Below, in pieces: positions 25,574 to 36,506 of a DNA stretch of 64,000 bases. Positions within the stretch are counted from its first letter, which is position 1; every line of letters starts with the position of its first letter. Position numbers and translations under genes: made by a program. The notes under the pieces are model-generated. The model saw nothing but the letters and a program-made list of their open reading frames with translations. It was not told the DNA's origin and made no database searches. Source of the stretch: Paenibacillus sp. GM2 (GTDB lineage Bacteria; Bacillota; Bacilli; Paenibacillales; Paenibacillaceae); contig NZ_LN831279.1 of the NCBI RefSeq assembly GCF_900069005.2, positions 2,489,930-2,553,929 on the forward strand. Direction: 5' to 3'.

Positions 25574-26575
25574 TTATTGTAGAGCGAGCAGCAGATTTTG
25601 CAAGTTCTTCTCCATCAAGGTAAAATAATTCTCCCCGTTCTTCTCTTGCTCCTTCGTCAGTCCTTCCACCGGATTGAGCACCAATGTCTTAACTCCGGCC
25701 TCGTTAGCCAATGTCTTCGCCAATCTGTCGGATACCAGTTCTTCGAAGAAAATATATTGGATTCCTTCCTCCTGCACCGTCTTCGACAAAGCTACGATAT
25801 CCTGCGCTCTAGGCTCAGCATCAGGTGATAATCCCATAATGGCATGTTGTGTCAAGCCATAATCACGGCAGAGGTAACCGAAAGCTTGGTGGGATACGAC
25901 GATTTCTTTCTTGTTCGTGCCTGCGAGCTTAGTGGAGAACTTCGCATCGAGATCATCCAATTTTTTGGCAAGCTCCGCATATCTGCTCTCATAATCCGCT
26001 TGGTGATCCGGATCGACTTCGATGAAGCTATTTTTAATATTCTCTGCGATAATTTTAGCCGATTTCGGACTGACCCAAGTATGAGGATCAATATGATGGC
26101 TGCTCTCCGCTTCTGCTTCGCTTCCTTCGTCGTGTTCTTCGTGCTCCACCGCTTCTTCTCCATGGTGATGTCCATCATCACCTTCAGCGGTAATTAAGGA
26201 TACGCCCTGGCTAACCTCCACCGGCTTCACGACTGCATCGCTGCCAAGCCCCTTCAGAAAGTTAGGTACCCAGCCTTCCAGACCAGCACCATGATATAGG
26301 AATAGCTGCGCCTTTGATGTGTTCAGAATCTCTTTACTTCGTGGTGTCCAGTCATGCGGCTCGACCCCGGTCGGCAGCAAATTAGTCACATTCGCTTCAG
26401 CTCCGCCAATCTCCTTGGCAAATTCATAGATAGGATAGAAGCTTGTAACTACATTTACCTTGCCTGGAACGATTTCAGCATTGCTCTTTTTGCCGCAGCC
26501 CGACAAGATAACGATAAATATCAACATGAGCAGGATTAATCCTGCAGTCCCTAACTTACGTCTTGTTAAAACCAT
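25574..26575 (-). CDS. znuA: Zinc-binding lipoprotein ZnuA
   Basis: The 333-residue solute-binding protein has a lipoprotein signal (LILLMLIFIVILSGCGKK), then a cluster A-I fold: NVVTSFYPIYEFAKEIGG, LPTGVEPHDWTPRS, AQLFLYHGAGLEGW. The zinc-specific His/acidic loop follows near residues 132-160 (DDGHHHGEEAVEHEEHDEG), then SSHHIDPHTWVSPKSA, and VSHQAFGYLCRDYGL. It delivers zinc to ZnuBC at the outer membrane face. Transcription probably begins at the promoter at 26619-26648, under the Zur-type operator. GGAGGTTGTGAATTC precedes its ATG. Confidence 0.96.
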   Translation of the reverse strand: MVLTRRKLGTAGLILLMLIFIVILSGCGKKSNAEIVPGKVNVVTSFYPIYEFAKEIGGAEANVTNLLPTGVEPHDWTPRSKEILNTSKAQLFLYHGAGLEGWVPNFLKGLGSDAVVKPVEVSQGVSLITAEGDDGHHHGEEAVEHEEHDEGSEAEAESSHHIDPHTWVSPKSAKIIAENIKNSFIEVDPDHQADYESRYAELAKKLDDLDAKFSTKLAGTNKKEIVVSHQAFGYLCRDYGLTQHAIMGLSPDAEPRAQDIVALSKTVQEEGIQYIFFEELVSDRLAKTLANEAGVKTLVLNPVEGLTKEQEKNGENYFTLMEKNLQNLLLALQ

Positions 26576-26598
26576 GAATTCACAACCTCCGCACTTAA

Positions 26599-26648
26599 TC
26601 GTAATGATTACAATTAGGATTATATGTGCAAATTTAAAGTCTTGTCAA
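26599..26648 (-). promoter_or_regulatory. znuA promoter with overlapping Zur operator
   Basis: On the minus strand TTGACA (26648-26643) and TATAAT (26624-26619) are separated by 18 bases. TTGTAATCATTACGA (26613-26599) follows about six bases after the -10. It is a 7-1-7 inverted repeat closely matching the Bacillus Zur box TCGTAATNATTACGA, with one arm base changed. A bound repressor here would block transcription start. The zur gene itself is at 29547-30017. Confidence 0.88.
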
Positions 26649-26845
26649 CTATATTGTGTATAATAATAAACCCCGTGGAAACAAAGAGCAGCCAAAACTA
26701 TGCAAGTCTTGACTGCTTCTGCCCCTTTGAATCTATGAGCCGCTAGACGCTCTATCCCGCTCTATATCAGTATTTGTTGACAAGATGTACCCGTTTTATT
26801 CGAAGGCCTGATCTGGAGCCGGCTCCAGATATTATCTTCCCAGAA

Positions 26846-26877
26846 AAAAACCGCCAGAGGCGTTAAGCCCCGGCGGT
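26846..26877 (-). terminator. Intrinsic terminator of metG
   Basis: CCGCCAGAGGC and GCCCCGGCGG pair with a GTTAA-type loop at 26851-26876. On the minus strand seven T follow. It lies about 20 bases after the metG stop codon. Confidence 0.9.
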
Positions 26878-26894
26878 ATTATTATGACTTGCTA

Positions 26895-28913
<2,019 letters not shown>

Positions 28914-28921
28914 TTAAAAAA

Positions 28922-29215
28922 AATAAAAAACTCCCGCCCCACCATGGGACGAGAGATCTCTCACGTGTTACCACCCAAATTCCCCGCGCCTTTACAGACG
29001 AACGGGCTCAGTTGGTCGCTGTCGCAACCATCCATTAACGCCGGATTCGCGCTGCTCCCTTACCGGTCTAGTTAAACCCGGCTCGAAAGCAATTCCTCCA
29101 GGACCATATTCCAAAGCTGTTCCAGACCGGTTCTCAGCTTCCCCGGTTCTCTGCTGCTGGACGCAACGCTCTGTACTCATCCCTTCACTGGACATTTATA
29201 AAGGTAATAGTTCAA
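28922..29215 (-). promoter_or_regulatory. T-box leader of metG with terminator
   Basis: The minus strand carries a conserved T-box antiterminator sequence TTTGGGTGGTAACACG (about 28964-28979), followed by the terminator CTCTCGTCCCATGGTGGGGCGGGAG-type hairpin (28931-28957) and TTTTTTATTTTTTTT. Upstream lies a structured about 200-base stem I region. A GGAATATGGTCC segment (29112-29101) contains an ATG at 29107-29105 that could be the methionine specifier. T-boxes sense uncharged tRNA by specifier-anticodon pairing and by pairing of the free NCCA end with the antiterminator bulge. Confidence 0.9.
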
Positions 29216-29251
29216 TAAGTTTATACTCATTGAATCTATACATATAGCATT

Positions 29252-29280
29252 ATATTAAGAAAAGACATCTCTGCTGTCAA
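29252..29280 (-). promoter_or_regulatory. Vegetative promoter of the metG leader
   Basis: TTGACA (29280-29275), a 17-base spacer and TAATAT (29257-29252) form a strong sigma-A promoter about 35 bases upstream of the T-box RNA. Confidence 0.85.
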
Positions 29281-29281
29281 G

Positions 29282-29545
29282 TTATACCCGCCCTGCCTTA
29301 TCTTTATACTTGACATGGGTCTTCTTGGGCGGTACCAGATCCACGCCCCCTGGATGAAATGGATGGCATTTCACGATCCGCCTAGCAGCCAGCCAGGAGC
29401 CTTTCAAGGGCCCATGCACTTCGATCGCTTCCAGCGCATACGCCGAGCAGGTTGGATAGAAGCGGCAGGTTGGAGGCTTCAGCGGCGAAATAAATTTACG
29501 GTATACATGGATCGGCGCCTGAAAAGTCTTGCGAACGATGCCCAT
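29282..29545 (-). CDS. yidD: Membrane protein insertion efficiency factor YidD
   Basis: The 87-residue protein from ATG 29545 begins [20 protein letters not shown] and shows the YidD signature [25 protein letters not shown] plus [21 protein letters not shown], with the conserved Cys residues. YidD is a small cytoplasmic, membrane-associated protein that helps YidC/Sec-dependent membrane protein insertion. The longer frame opening at 29638 runs into the zur coding sequence; ATG 29545 lies one base after the zur stop codon, so the two are likely translationally coupled. The linkage of yidD with zur is unusual, since yidD is often near rpmH. Confidence 0.92.
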   Translation of the reverse strand: MGIVRKTFQAPIHVYRKFISPLKPPTCRFYPTCSAYALEAIEVHGPLKGSWLAARRIVKCHPFHPGGVDLVPPKKTHVKYKDKAGRV

Positions 29546-29546
29546 A

Positions 29547-30017
29547 TTATGCGCCTCCGCCCGGTTCCTTACCCTGATTGTAAGCCGGGTCTTGACCCTT
29601 GTCAGGGCGGCAATTTTTGCAATAACCAAACACTTCAAATTTATGCTTCACGATCTGGAACTCCTCAGGAGCATCCGTCATTGGCATCGGGCAGAAATGA
29701 ATGGGGTACGTCTTCTCGCACTGCAAGCAGATCATATGGTGATGATGATGCCCTTCCTTGCTGCAGCCGACTCTGAATTTCAGTCCATCCTCAAATACAA
29801 CTTGCTCAAGCACGCCGAGCTCTTCCATAACCCTGAGATTTCTGTATACGGTATCGAAGCTAAGCCCGCTGTATTGTTTGCCCATATACTCGTATACATC
29901 TTTTGGCGTCAAATAACCTTCCCGTTCTGCGAACAGTTTGGCCAAGCTTTTGCGCTGGTCGGTGATTCGCAAACCCTGGGCAGACATCACACCGATGATA
30001 TCCTCTGTCGACAGCAT
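29547..30017 (-). CDS. zur: Zinc uptake regulator Zur (Fur family)
   Basis: The 156-residue repressor has a Fur-type winged helix ([56 protein letters not shown]) followed by the metal/dimer domain: [48 protein letters not shown]. The two CxxC pairs hold structural zinc; the His-rich run is regulatory. It resembles B. subtilis Zur more than PerR or Fur, especially [10 protein letters not shown] and HKFEVFGYC. It should repress znuACB through the box at 26599. ATG 30017 has GGGAGGAATGTCAC upstream. The extra C-terminal tail is Gly-rich. Confidence 0.93.
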   Translation of the reverse strand: MLSTEDIIGVMSAQGLRITDQRKSLAKLFAEREGYLTPKDVYEYMGKQYSGLSFDTVYRNLRVMEELGVLEQVVFEDGLKFRVGCSKEGHHHHHMICLQCEKTYPIHFCPMPMTDAPEEFQIVKHKFEVFGYCKNCRPDKGQDPAYNQGKEPGGGA

Positions 30018-30075
30018 GTGACATTCCTCCCATCTGAGCTACCTTCCATGCGTCTTTTACACTACATCTCTCTTA

Positions 30076-30104
30076 ATAATGCCGCAAAAATTGTCCTCCG
30101 TCAA
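30076..30104 (-). promoter_or_regulatory. Probable promoter of zur
   Basis: TTGACG (30104-30099) and CATTAT (30081-30076) are separated by 17 bases, about 60 bases upstream of the zur start. The rest of the gap up to the terminator at 30482 (30105-30480) shows no gene or convincing repeat to me; the local ORFs are not protein-like. Confidence 0.5.
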
Positions 30105-30481
30105 TGCAACAAGCCCCGTTGTCAATAACCAACGCAAATCCGTATATGTTATGGCAGCGTTTTGTACGATCGTCCAATGTTGTACTTGTAGCGGACAACA
30201 ACGCTTAAAAGTGAAAAGCAGTCTTTTTCAGATTTTAACGGTCATCGCAGTATTGATTTAAGTATGCTGCGTAATGGTCAAGACTACAAATGGCACATAA
30301 TACTCATTAATCCAGTTATCGTTAACCCGGTCTTCTTCTTTGGAATTTTTACATATCAATCATGACCACCCGTCAAATGAACTACGCTCCAATTGTTAGA
30401 CACCATCCAACAATTAGAGAGTTAAAATTGCAGGTATTTTTTTCGCACACTTCGCAAGTTCAACTTGGCTTAAAGATACAA

Positions 30482-30523
30482 CAAAAAAGCGTCCCAAGCC
30501 AACATAAATGACTTGGAACGCTT
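30482..30523 (-). terminator. Intrinsic terminator of the copper-amine-oxidase-N gene
   Basis: AAGCGTCCCAAG (30487-30498) and CTTGGAACGCTT (30512-30523) pair with one wobble. On the minus strand the stem is followed by TTTTTTG. It lies about 12 bases after the stop codon at 30535. Confidence 0.85.
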
Positions 30524-30534
30524 CTAGTAGTAAA

Positions 30535-32829
30535 TTATTGCTTCACTTCAGGCAACGGCTGGAGCAGCAGGTTAACGGACAAGTTGCTGCCCGGTGCAGC
30601 TGTGAAGACAAATTCAACGGTCTGTTCGCGATCACCTGTGCGGAACAACACGTTGGCATCATTCGGCGCGCTCAGCGAGCCTCCTGTAGACAATTGTACG
30701 ATATCGCCGTTCACCATGATCGAACCGGAATATCTGCCACCACGCGGATTAAACGTAATCAGTGTATTTGGAGCCACACGATACAGCTTCACTTTATACA
30801 GCACTCCAAAGTTGCCCGCATTCAGCTTATAAGCATTTGTTATGCCATCATACCCAACCTGGAACGGATCATTAGAATTGTCACCGATAAGCAGTCTTTG
30901 GCGGGTAGTTCCAACCAGATCACTATATTGCAAATATCGAGTCGAATCCTCATAGGTTCCACGATTGTGAACATCTTCCTTCAAGTTTGGAAGGGATAGC
31001 GATTGTGCAATAGCTAGAGGATCTTTATTAGGATCAATCATGATTACATTAAATTCCAATTCCTGATCGCTGTTCATATCAGCAAATAGGGATATTACGT
31101 CTCCCTGCTTCATCGTTGTAGCATTAAGCTCAGTCATAATAACCTTGCTCTCGCCTGGAGCAATCCAAACATCCTTATATTGGGCGCCGCTTTGCAAGGA
31201 TTTGTAGTATCGTTCAACCGAAACTTTTCCGGCAGCTGTTGCATACTGGCTTGGTCCACCAAAACCGAGGCTAGTCTGGGTCAGACGAGTCGTTGTCTCA
31301 TTCTTATTCGTAGCAACAACATACATCTTCATATTCTTGCCTGTGGCGTTAACATGGTGAACCATAAAGCGAATTGCGCCGCTTGCCGTCTCTTTATATA
31401 CTCTACCTTCCGAATATACGGTCTCCGGGCTGTTGCTGCGGATCAATGTTACAGGATCGGAAGAAATCGAGTAGTTCACTCTCTCCCAAGATGGAACAGA
31501 TGTGCCGTCAAAAGCGTATTTCTCGCCAATCGGCGTGAATAATTTATTGAAATCGTCGCGATTATACAACGTCTCGTTCGTGATTGTGATCGTACGTTCC
31601 ACCGTTGAAGATAGTCCGAATACATTGACTACCTTCAGTCGGATCGTCATTTGCCCCGGCGTAAAGAAGGCGCGGTCATTGTTCTCCCATACGACTTCCT
31701 TGATGCCTACCTCATCTGAACTAAGGTCAGTATAAGTGATCAGTTCACCCATCTTATACGTATCTTTGTCCGTCATGAAATTGGCAAGAGGGGGAGTATG
31801 CGGCTTCCCAACGTGAATGGTCAGAGAGAACGGATCACTCCACTGCCCATTAGAATCCTGAACACGGTAAGTCACCGTGTAGGCCCCCGGGTCCATGAAC
31901 TTATCCTGACGTCCTGTCCACTCCTCATTTATGATCTGAAGCCCGTTCGGGGAATAGGAATTTGTCAAGTATTGAACGTCTGTTTCCCCTGCGATCACTT
32001 CCTTGTTGCCAATCGAGAAGGAAGCTACAGGTTTCGTCGATAGATTCAGAATTACGCGCTTCCCCACATTATCTACGGAATATTGAATGCCAAGCGCTTT
32101 AGTAATTGCCGTCAATGGCACCATGAAATTATTCTTGGCAGAGTAAGACTTGCCCTTCATCGTTGTCACGACACCGTTAACCCGATAATTCGTCGTATTC
32201 AGCTTGAAGCGAAGCTCATCACTCCCCCGTGAGATAATCGTCTCTTTTGTACTATTGTCAAAAGAAAGCTGTAAACCGGCACGCTCTACAATCGCTCGGA
32301 TAGATACGTAGGAGACGCCATCCTTGACTTCCATCGGATAGCCCGCTATGTATTCTTTGCCGTTCTGGTACATCTTGTTGCTATTCATCATAAGAACCAA
32401 CTGTCCGGCTCCTGCGTTAGCTGCATTCGTATTCGCATTGTTCCCCGTTGTCGTAGCAGGATCGGTCGTTGAAGGATTCGTGCCATCGACATCCTGGCCT
32501 TCGTCAGTCCCGGTCGGTTGCTCCGTCTGGCCCTCTTCCGCACCGTTATTATCACCGGTTCCCTCGGTCTTGCCGTTCTCTCCAGTGACAGATGTGTTCT
32601 GATCCGTCGAATCATCGTTAGTCGCTTGACCTTCTTGACCAGAATTCGTTGTATCGCTATTCGGAGTGGCAGCATCGTTAGCTCCCAAATTATTTGATGT
32701 AACAGAAGATTGCTGCCCCACAACGCTAACCGGATCTTGCTTAACCGCTTCTTCAGCGCTTACGGGAATAACCATTGCTAATTGTGACGCAATAATAATC
32801 GTAGTAATAATTAATTTTTTGAAATTCAT
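30535..32829 (-). CDS. Secreted protein with copper amine oxidase-like N-domain and PKD-like region
   Basis: The 764-residue product has a signal peptide (MNFKKLIITTIIIASQLAMV..SA). A long low-complexity segment rich in Thr, Asn, Gly, Gln and Asp follows (about residues 30-140). Next is a copper amine oxidase-like N-terminal domain (GVSYVSIRAIVERAGLQLSFD; NNFMVPLTAITKALGIQYSVD; about residues 150-255). Two bacterial Ig/PKD-like regions follow (PGAYTVTYRVQDSNGQWSDPFSLTIHVG; TPGQMTIRLKVVNVFGLSSTVERTITI). The C-terminal half, from YNRDDFNKLFTPIGEKYAFD, is of unknown family. It is extracellular or wall-associated; no SLH or LPXTG anchor was seen. Its function is unknown. AAGGAGCTAGAC precedes the start. 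Confidence 0.85.
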   Translation of the reverse strand: MNFKKLIITTIIIASQLAMVIPVSAEEAVKQDPVSVVGQQSSVTSNNLGANDAATPNSDTTNSGQEGQATNDDSTDQNTSVTGENGKTEGTGDNNGAEEGQTEQPTGTDEGQDVDGTNPSTTDPATTTGNNANTNAANAGAGQLVLMMNSNKMYQNGKEYIAGYPMEVKDGVSYVSIRAIVERAGLQLSFDNSTKETIISRGSDELRFKLNTTNYRVNGVVTTMKGKSYSAKNNFMVPLTAITKALGIQYSVDNVGKRVILNLSTKPVASFSIGNKEVIAGETDVQYLTNSYSPNGLQIINEEWTGRQDKFMDPGAYTVTYRVQDSNGQWSDPFSLTIHVGKPHTPPLANFMTDKDTYKMGELITYTDLSSDEVGIKEVVWENNDRAFFTPGQMTIRLKVVNVFGLSSTVERTITITNETLYNRDDFNKLFTPIGEKYAFDGTSVPSWERVNYSISSDPVTLIRSNSPETVYSEGRVYKETASGAIRFMVHHVNATGKNMKMYVVATNKNETTTRLTQTSLGFGGPSQYATAAGKVSVERYYKSLQSGAQYKDVWIAPGESKVIMTELNATTMKQGDVISLFADMNSDQELEFNVIMIDPNKDPLAIAQSLSLPNLKEDVHNRGTYEDSTRYLQYSDLVGTTRQRLLIGDNSNDPFQVGYDGITNAYKLNAGNFGVLYKVKLYRVAPNTLITFNPRGGRYSGSIMVNGDIVQLSTGGSLSAPNDANVLFRTGDREQTVEFVFTAAPGSNLSVNLLLQPLPEVKQ

Positions 32830-33044
32830 GTCTAGCTCCTTCTACTCCCATTTTGTCTCTCTGACAACCACATAATGTTAAACGCATGTAAACGAAAAAA
32901 GTTGCTTCTTGTCAAAAAATAAAAAAACAACAACGAAGTTATTGTATCTAACATTCCAGATATTTACCAGATTAATTTCTGTTGTTGATCTATTTATCTA
33001 TTATTTGTGTTGTTATCCTGCGATTCCCCCTGACTTTCCTCATA

Positions 33045-33082
33045 AAAATAGGCCGGCAAAGAACGATCTCTCTGCCAGGCCT
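33045..33082 (-). terminator. Intrinsic terminator of the GH3 gene
   Basis: AGGCCGGCAAA and TCTGCCAGGCCT (33050-33082) form a stem with a bulge; on the minus strand ATTTTTATG follows. It lies about 30 bases after the stop codon. Confidence 0.7.
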
Positions 33083-33112
33083 AGACTATAATTATATTAA
33101 TTAGTTCCCTGA

Positions 33113-34717
33113 TTAATTCAACTTCAGGCTAACCGGAAGTTTTCCTTGCGGGTTAAATTCACCCATCAATACTTTGGCAACGGCATCCAGAGAGAATTGG
33201 CGATTTTCGTATAAGCAGATATACGTGCCCACATCCTTAAATGATTCGACATCATACGGATTCCGGGTCGAAATCACGACAACATTGGAGCCGTGCATTC
33301 GATTCAGCGCATTGACCAGGTGGCTCTGTCCTTCCGGAATCCCGCCTTCCGCCGTGTAGGTGACCACGACAATTTGTTCAAAATCAGTGCTTCGCTTCAG
33401 CACCTCCAGCAATTCCTCTTCATCCGGGCGTGTTCCGATTACCGATAAGCTGACCTTGTCGCTATAGGGCTGCAAAGCGTTGAGCAGTGTGTATTGATGT
33501 ACCGAAGGCTCATCAACCTCAGTGCGATGCCGCAGCTCCGGCCAGATGACCAGCAGAGGCTTCTGTCCGCTCAGGGGCAGATTGCCGGAATCCCGTACAA
33601 GCGTTACACTACGCTCGGCAACTTCCCTTAGCAACGCCTCACTATTCGCTTGAGGCGTCAGTGGAACAGGTACACTCTGAGGGTCGGTCCCCGTGGAAGA
33701 AGAGATTCGCTTCGCCTTCAATTCCAAAATCCGCTGCAGCGATTGATCGATTCGATCTTCACTGATTCGGCCACTTGCGACCGCTTCCCGCACTGCTTCA
33801 ATAGCGGCAATCTGATCGCCAAGCGTGTGACTGACCAGCACAAGATCGGCCCCCGCCTCAATGGCCCGCACCGCTCCTTCGGCGATACCGCAGCTCTTAG
33901 CTATAGCATGCATCTCCAGGCAATCCGTTACGATAACACCGTCAAAGCTCATTTCTTCGCGCAAAAGCTCTGTCAGCACACGATGCGACAAGGTAGCCGG
34001 GATCTCTTCCTTCTCAAAGGCCGGAAAGATGACATGCGCTGTCATCACCGCATCGGCCCCCGCTTCAATCGCCTTGCGGAAAGGCAGCAATTCGATTTGG
34101 TGCAGCCTTTCCTTGTCATGCGGCACAACAGCCAGGCCAAGATGCGAGTCCACCGCCGTATCCCCATGCCCTGGGAAATGCTTAACCGTCGCAATGACGC
34201 CATGCTCTTGATAACCGCGGGTGGCTGCTACGCCGTGCCCGGCTACCTTGGCAGGATCCTCGCCAAAGGATCTGACACCGATGACTGGATTGGCCGGATT
34301 GTTATTCACATCAATACATGGAGCAAAGTTCATGTTGATACCAAGCGCCAGCATCTCCTCAGCAGCCAGCTTGGCTACATCATAGGTCAATTGCAGATCG
34401 TCTACGGCTCCAAGCGTCATATTCCCAGGAATCCGGCTAATTCCGTCATGATCGAGACGGGCAACCATCCCGCCTTCCTGGTCGATCGATATAATGAGCG
34501 GAACCTCGGAATGGCTGCGCGGAAGCTTCTGCAGATTGTGCGACAAAGCGGCAAGCTGACGCACCGATTCAACATTGCGACGGAAGTATACAACACCGCC
34601 GACATGATATTCCCCAGTTAATGCAGCTATTTGCTCATCAGGCGTCAAGCTATGAAATCCGCAAATAAACAATTGCCCAATCTTCTGCTCAAGAGTCCAC
34701 TGAGTCAAGTCCAACAT
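33113..34717 (-). CDS. Family 3 glycoside hydrolase, NagZ-like
   Basis: The 534-residue protein is a GH3 beta-N-acetylglucosaminidase type. Domain 1 is a TIM barrel: IGQLFICGFHSLTPDE, PLIISIDQEGGMVARL, NMNFAPCIDVNNNP, GYQEHGVIATVKHFPGHGDTAVDSH with the KHFPGHG motif, and the catalytic Asp in GVIVTDCLEMHAIAKS. A C-terminal GH3 domain follows from about residue 340 (ERSVTLVRDSGNLPLSGQKP). NagZ-type enzymes remove N-acetylglucosamine from peptidoglycan fragments. No signal peptide was seen, so it is likely cytoplasmic. It may work on sugars brought in by the neighbouring ABC importer, but that is inference. Confidence 0.92.
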   Translation of the reverse strand: MLDLTQWTLEQKIGQLFICGFHSLTPDEQIAALTGEYHVGGVVYFRRNVESVRQLAALSHNLQKLPRSHSEVPLIISIDQEGGMVARLDHDGISRIPGNMTLGAVDDLQLTYDVAKLAAEEMLALGINMNFAPCIDVNNNPANPVIGVRSFGEDPAKVAGHGVAATRGYQEHGVIATVKHFPGHGDTAVDSHLGLAVVPHDKERLHQIELLPFRKAIEAGADAVMTAHVIFPAFEKEEIPATLSHRVLTELLREEMSFDGVIVTDCLEMHAIAKSCGIAEGAVRAIEAGADLVLVSHTLGDQIAAIEAVREAVASGRISEDRIDQSLQRILELKAKRISSSTGTDPQSVPVPLTPQANSEALLREVAERSVTLVRDSGNLPLSGQKPLLVIWPELRHRTEVDEPSVHQYTLLNALQPYSDKVSLSVIGTRPDEEELLEVLKRSTDFEQIVVVTYTAEGGIPEGQSHLVNALNRMHGSNVVVISTRNPYDVESFKDVGTYICLYENRQFSLDAVAKVLMGEFNPQGKLPVSLKLN

Positions 34718-34889
34718 TATTCACCTTCCCATTTTTAGAGGTATTTTGAAATCACCCTTTATGTAAGAAAACCAACCGAGGCCACTTCAGGGAGAAGCGA
34801 CCGCGATTTAACGGCAGGTTCTCTTGCCACACAAAATTTCATCAGCACAGCTGAGAACTTATATATTTTATTTTATTAAACCCCTGTTA

Positions 34890-36506
34890 TTAAGATGCCG
34901 GCGAGTCCTTCAAGCGATATTCTGACGGAGTCATACCGGTATACTTTTGGAACACCTTGGTAAAGTAACGACGCTCCTGATAACCTACCTCAGCACCGAT
35001 CTGTGTGATCGACTTCTCACTGCCGCTTAGCATATACTTCGCCGTCTCAATCCGTTGTCTCGTTAAATACTCCACAAAGGTCTCCCCAAAATGATTTTTG
35101 AAGAGCAAACAGAAATAACTGCAGCTAATGCCAAGAAAATCGGAAATATCCTCGATACCAAAGTCAGAGCCCAGATTCTGCTGAATATAGTTCTGCGCCG
35201 ACATCATCAGTACCTCCGACGATTTCTTCGTTGAGAGCGAATCCTTATAGCGCTCAATCAGTGAGACGATCAACGATATCAGTTCCTTGACGCTAAGCGA
35301 TTCCTGAAGCCGCAACCAGACGGCTTCCTCTTGTTCTCCAGGGAGCATCTGCATCTCGCGCATTTCACGCAATAAATGAATCAGCAAGTAATACAACAGC
35401 TTCTCGGCCCTGCCGACCGAGGTTTCATTCAGACGGGCTACATAAGCTTTCAAATCGCTGATCATTTGCGTCATCGCTTCATAATTGCCATTTCGCAGGC
35501 CGCTGCCGAATTGCTCAACCCAGTGCCACTGCGCATCTACTACGCCAAGATCGCCGCCAGGAACAGGCTCAAACAGATCTTCGCTCACATTTGAAATATC
35601 GGTAAACCATCCCTGCGACGGGTTCAGAATCAAAATCTGCTGCATGCGCTGATAAACCGCGGATATCTCACTCAAGGAATGAGGTGCTTGCCCCAGACAC
35701 ATACGAATGAGCATATGCGGCTTGTCTTTAACTATCGCCTGCAGGTTCTCATGCACCAAGCTCAGGGCTTCCATCGCTACAGGCTGATTTACAACGGTGT
35801 CAAAGATGATGCACCATTCTCCTTCGCGGACCTGAAGCACCGTATAATCTCTGAGCAGGGGCAGGAACAGCTCCTTCAATTTCAGTTTGATCTCCAAATT
35901 CCAGGCCTTCCGTTCAGGGGCAGGCCAGGAGATGGACTCGTGCGCGTAGCCGTCCATATCGAGCAGCAGGACAGCATAGCTGTCCGGATGAACCGCGCCT
36001 TCTTCATCCTGCCACAATTCATCCTCTTTGACAGCCTCTTGTCCCAATAAGGAATGAATCAGAATATTTTCATTAGCCAGGGAAGCTACCCGGCTTAAAA
36101 GCTGCTCTTTGTTCTTCTGCTTCTTCTTCTCGATGATCTGCTTTGCCAGCTTCCTTACCGTGTCTTCCAGTTCGAAGTAGTTGATCGGCTTGCAAATATA
36201 ATCGCGAACCCCGTAGCGGATTGCGGTACGTGCATATTCAAATTCCTGATAGCCTGTCAGAAGAAGGATTTCCCCGGTTAACCCCTGTTCTCTAACCCTC
36301 TGGATCAGCGTCAAACCATCCATTACCGGCATTCGGATATCACATAAAATCAAATCGGGATGATGCAGGGTGGCCGCCTCCAGAGCGTCCACACCATTTT
36401 TAGCCAAGCCGATAATTTCAAAGCCCAGATCCTCCCAAGGCAGCACTTTCGATAGATTGTTCAGGATATGAACCTCATCATCAACCAATAACGCCTTCAG
36501 TCTCAT
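34890..36506 (-). CDS. YesN-type response regulator, CheY receiver and AraC DNA-binding domain
   Basis: The roughly 538-residue regulator starts MRLKALLVDDEVHILNNLSK with a receiver domain (phospho-acceptor Asp in DLILCDIRMPVMDGL). A long central region of about 250 residues follows, then a C-terminal AraC helix-turn-helix pair (SDFLGISCSYFCLLFKNHFGETFVEYLTRQRIETAKYML; ITQIGAEVGYQERRYFTKVFQKYTGMTPSEYR). It is the partner of the adjacent sensor kinase and probably activates the ABC transporter genes. The start at 36506 overlaps the kinase gene end by 26 bases; the frame start at 36524 is less likely because GGGTGAT lies close to the 36506 ATG. Confidence 0.92.
   Translation of the reverse strand: MRLKALLVDDEVHILNNLSKVLPWEDLGFEIIGLAKNGVDALEAATLHHPDLILCDIRMPVMDGLTLIQRVREQGLTGEILLLTGYQEFEYARTAIRYGVRDYICKPINYFELEDTVRKLAKQIIEKKKQKNKEQLLSRVASLANENILIHSLLGQEAVKEDELWQDEEGAVHPDSYAVLLLDMDGYAHESISWPAPERKAWNLEIKLKLKELFLPLLRDYTVLQVREGEWCIIFDTVVNQPVAMEALSLVHENLQAIVKDKPHMLIRMCLGQAPHSLSEISAVYQRMQQILILNPSQGWFTDISNVSEDLFEPVPGGDLGVVDAQWHWVEQFGSGLRNGNYEAMTQMISDLKAYVARLNETSVGRAEKLLYYLLIHLLREMREMQMLPGEQEEAVWLRLQESLSVKELISLIVSLIERYKDSLSTKKSSEVLMMSAQNYIQQNLGSDFGIEDISDFLGISCSYFCLLFKNHFGETFVEYLTRQRIETAKYMLSGSEKSITQIGAEVGYQERRYFTKVFQKYTGMTPSEYRLKDSPAS

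Noticed and set aside
26690..26780. Possible structured RNA between znuA and metG
   Set aside because: Some local pairing (GCAG and CTGC) is visible but it is short, and no known family or consistent long stem was found.
33650..34621. Open frame of 323 codons on the plus strand
   Set aside because: Antisense to the GH3 gene; composition rich in Arg, His and Ser with no domain.
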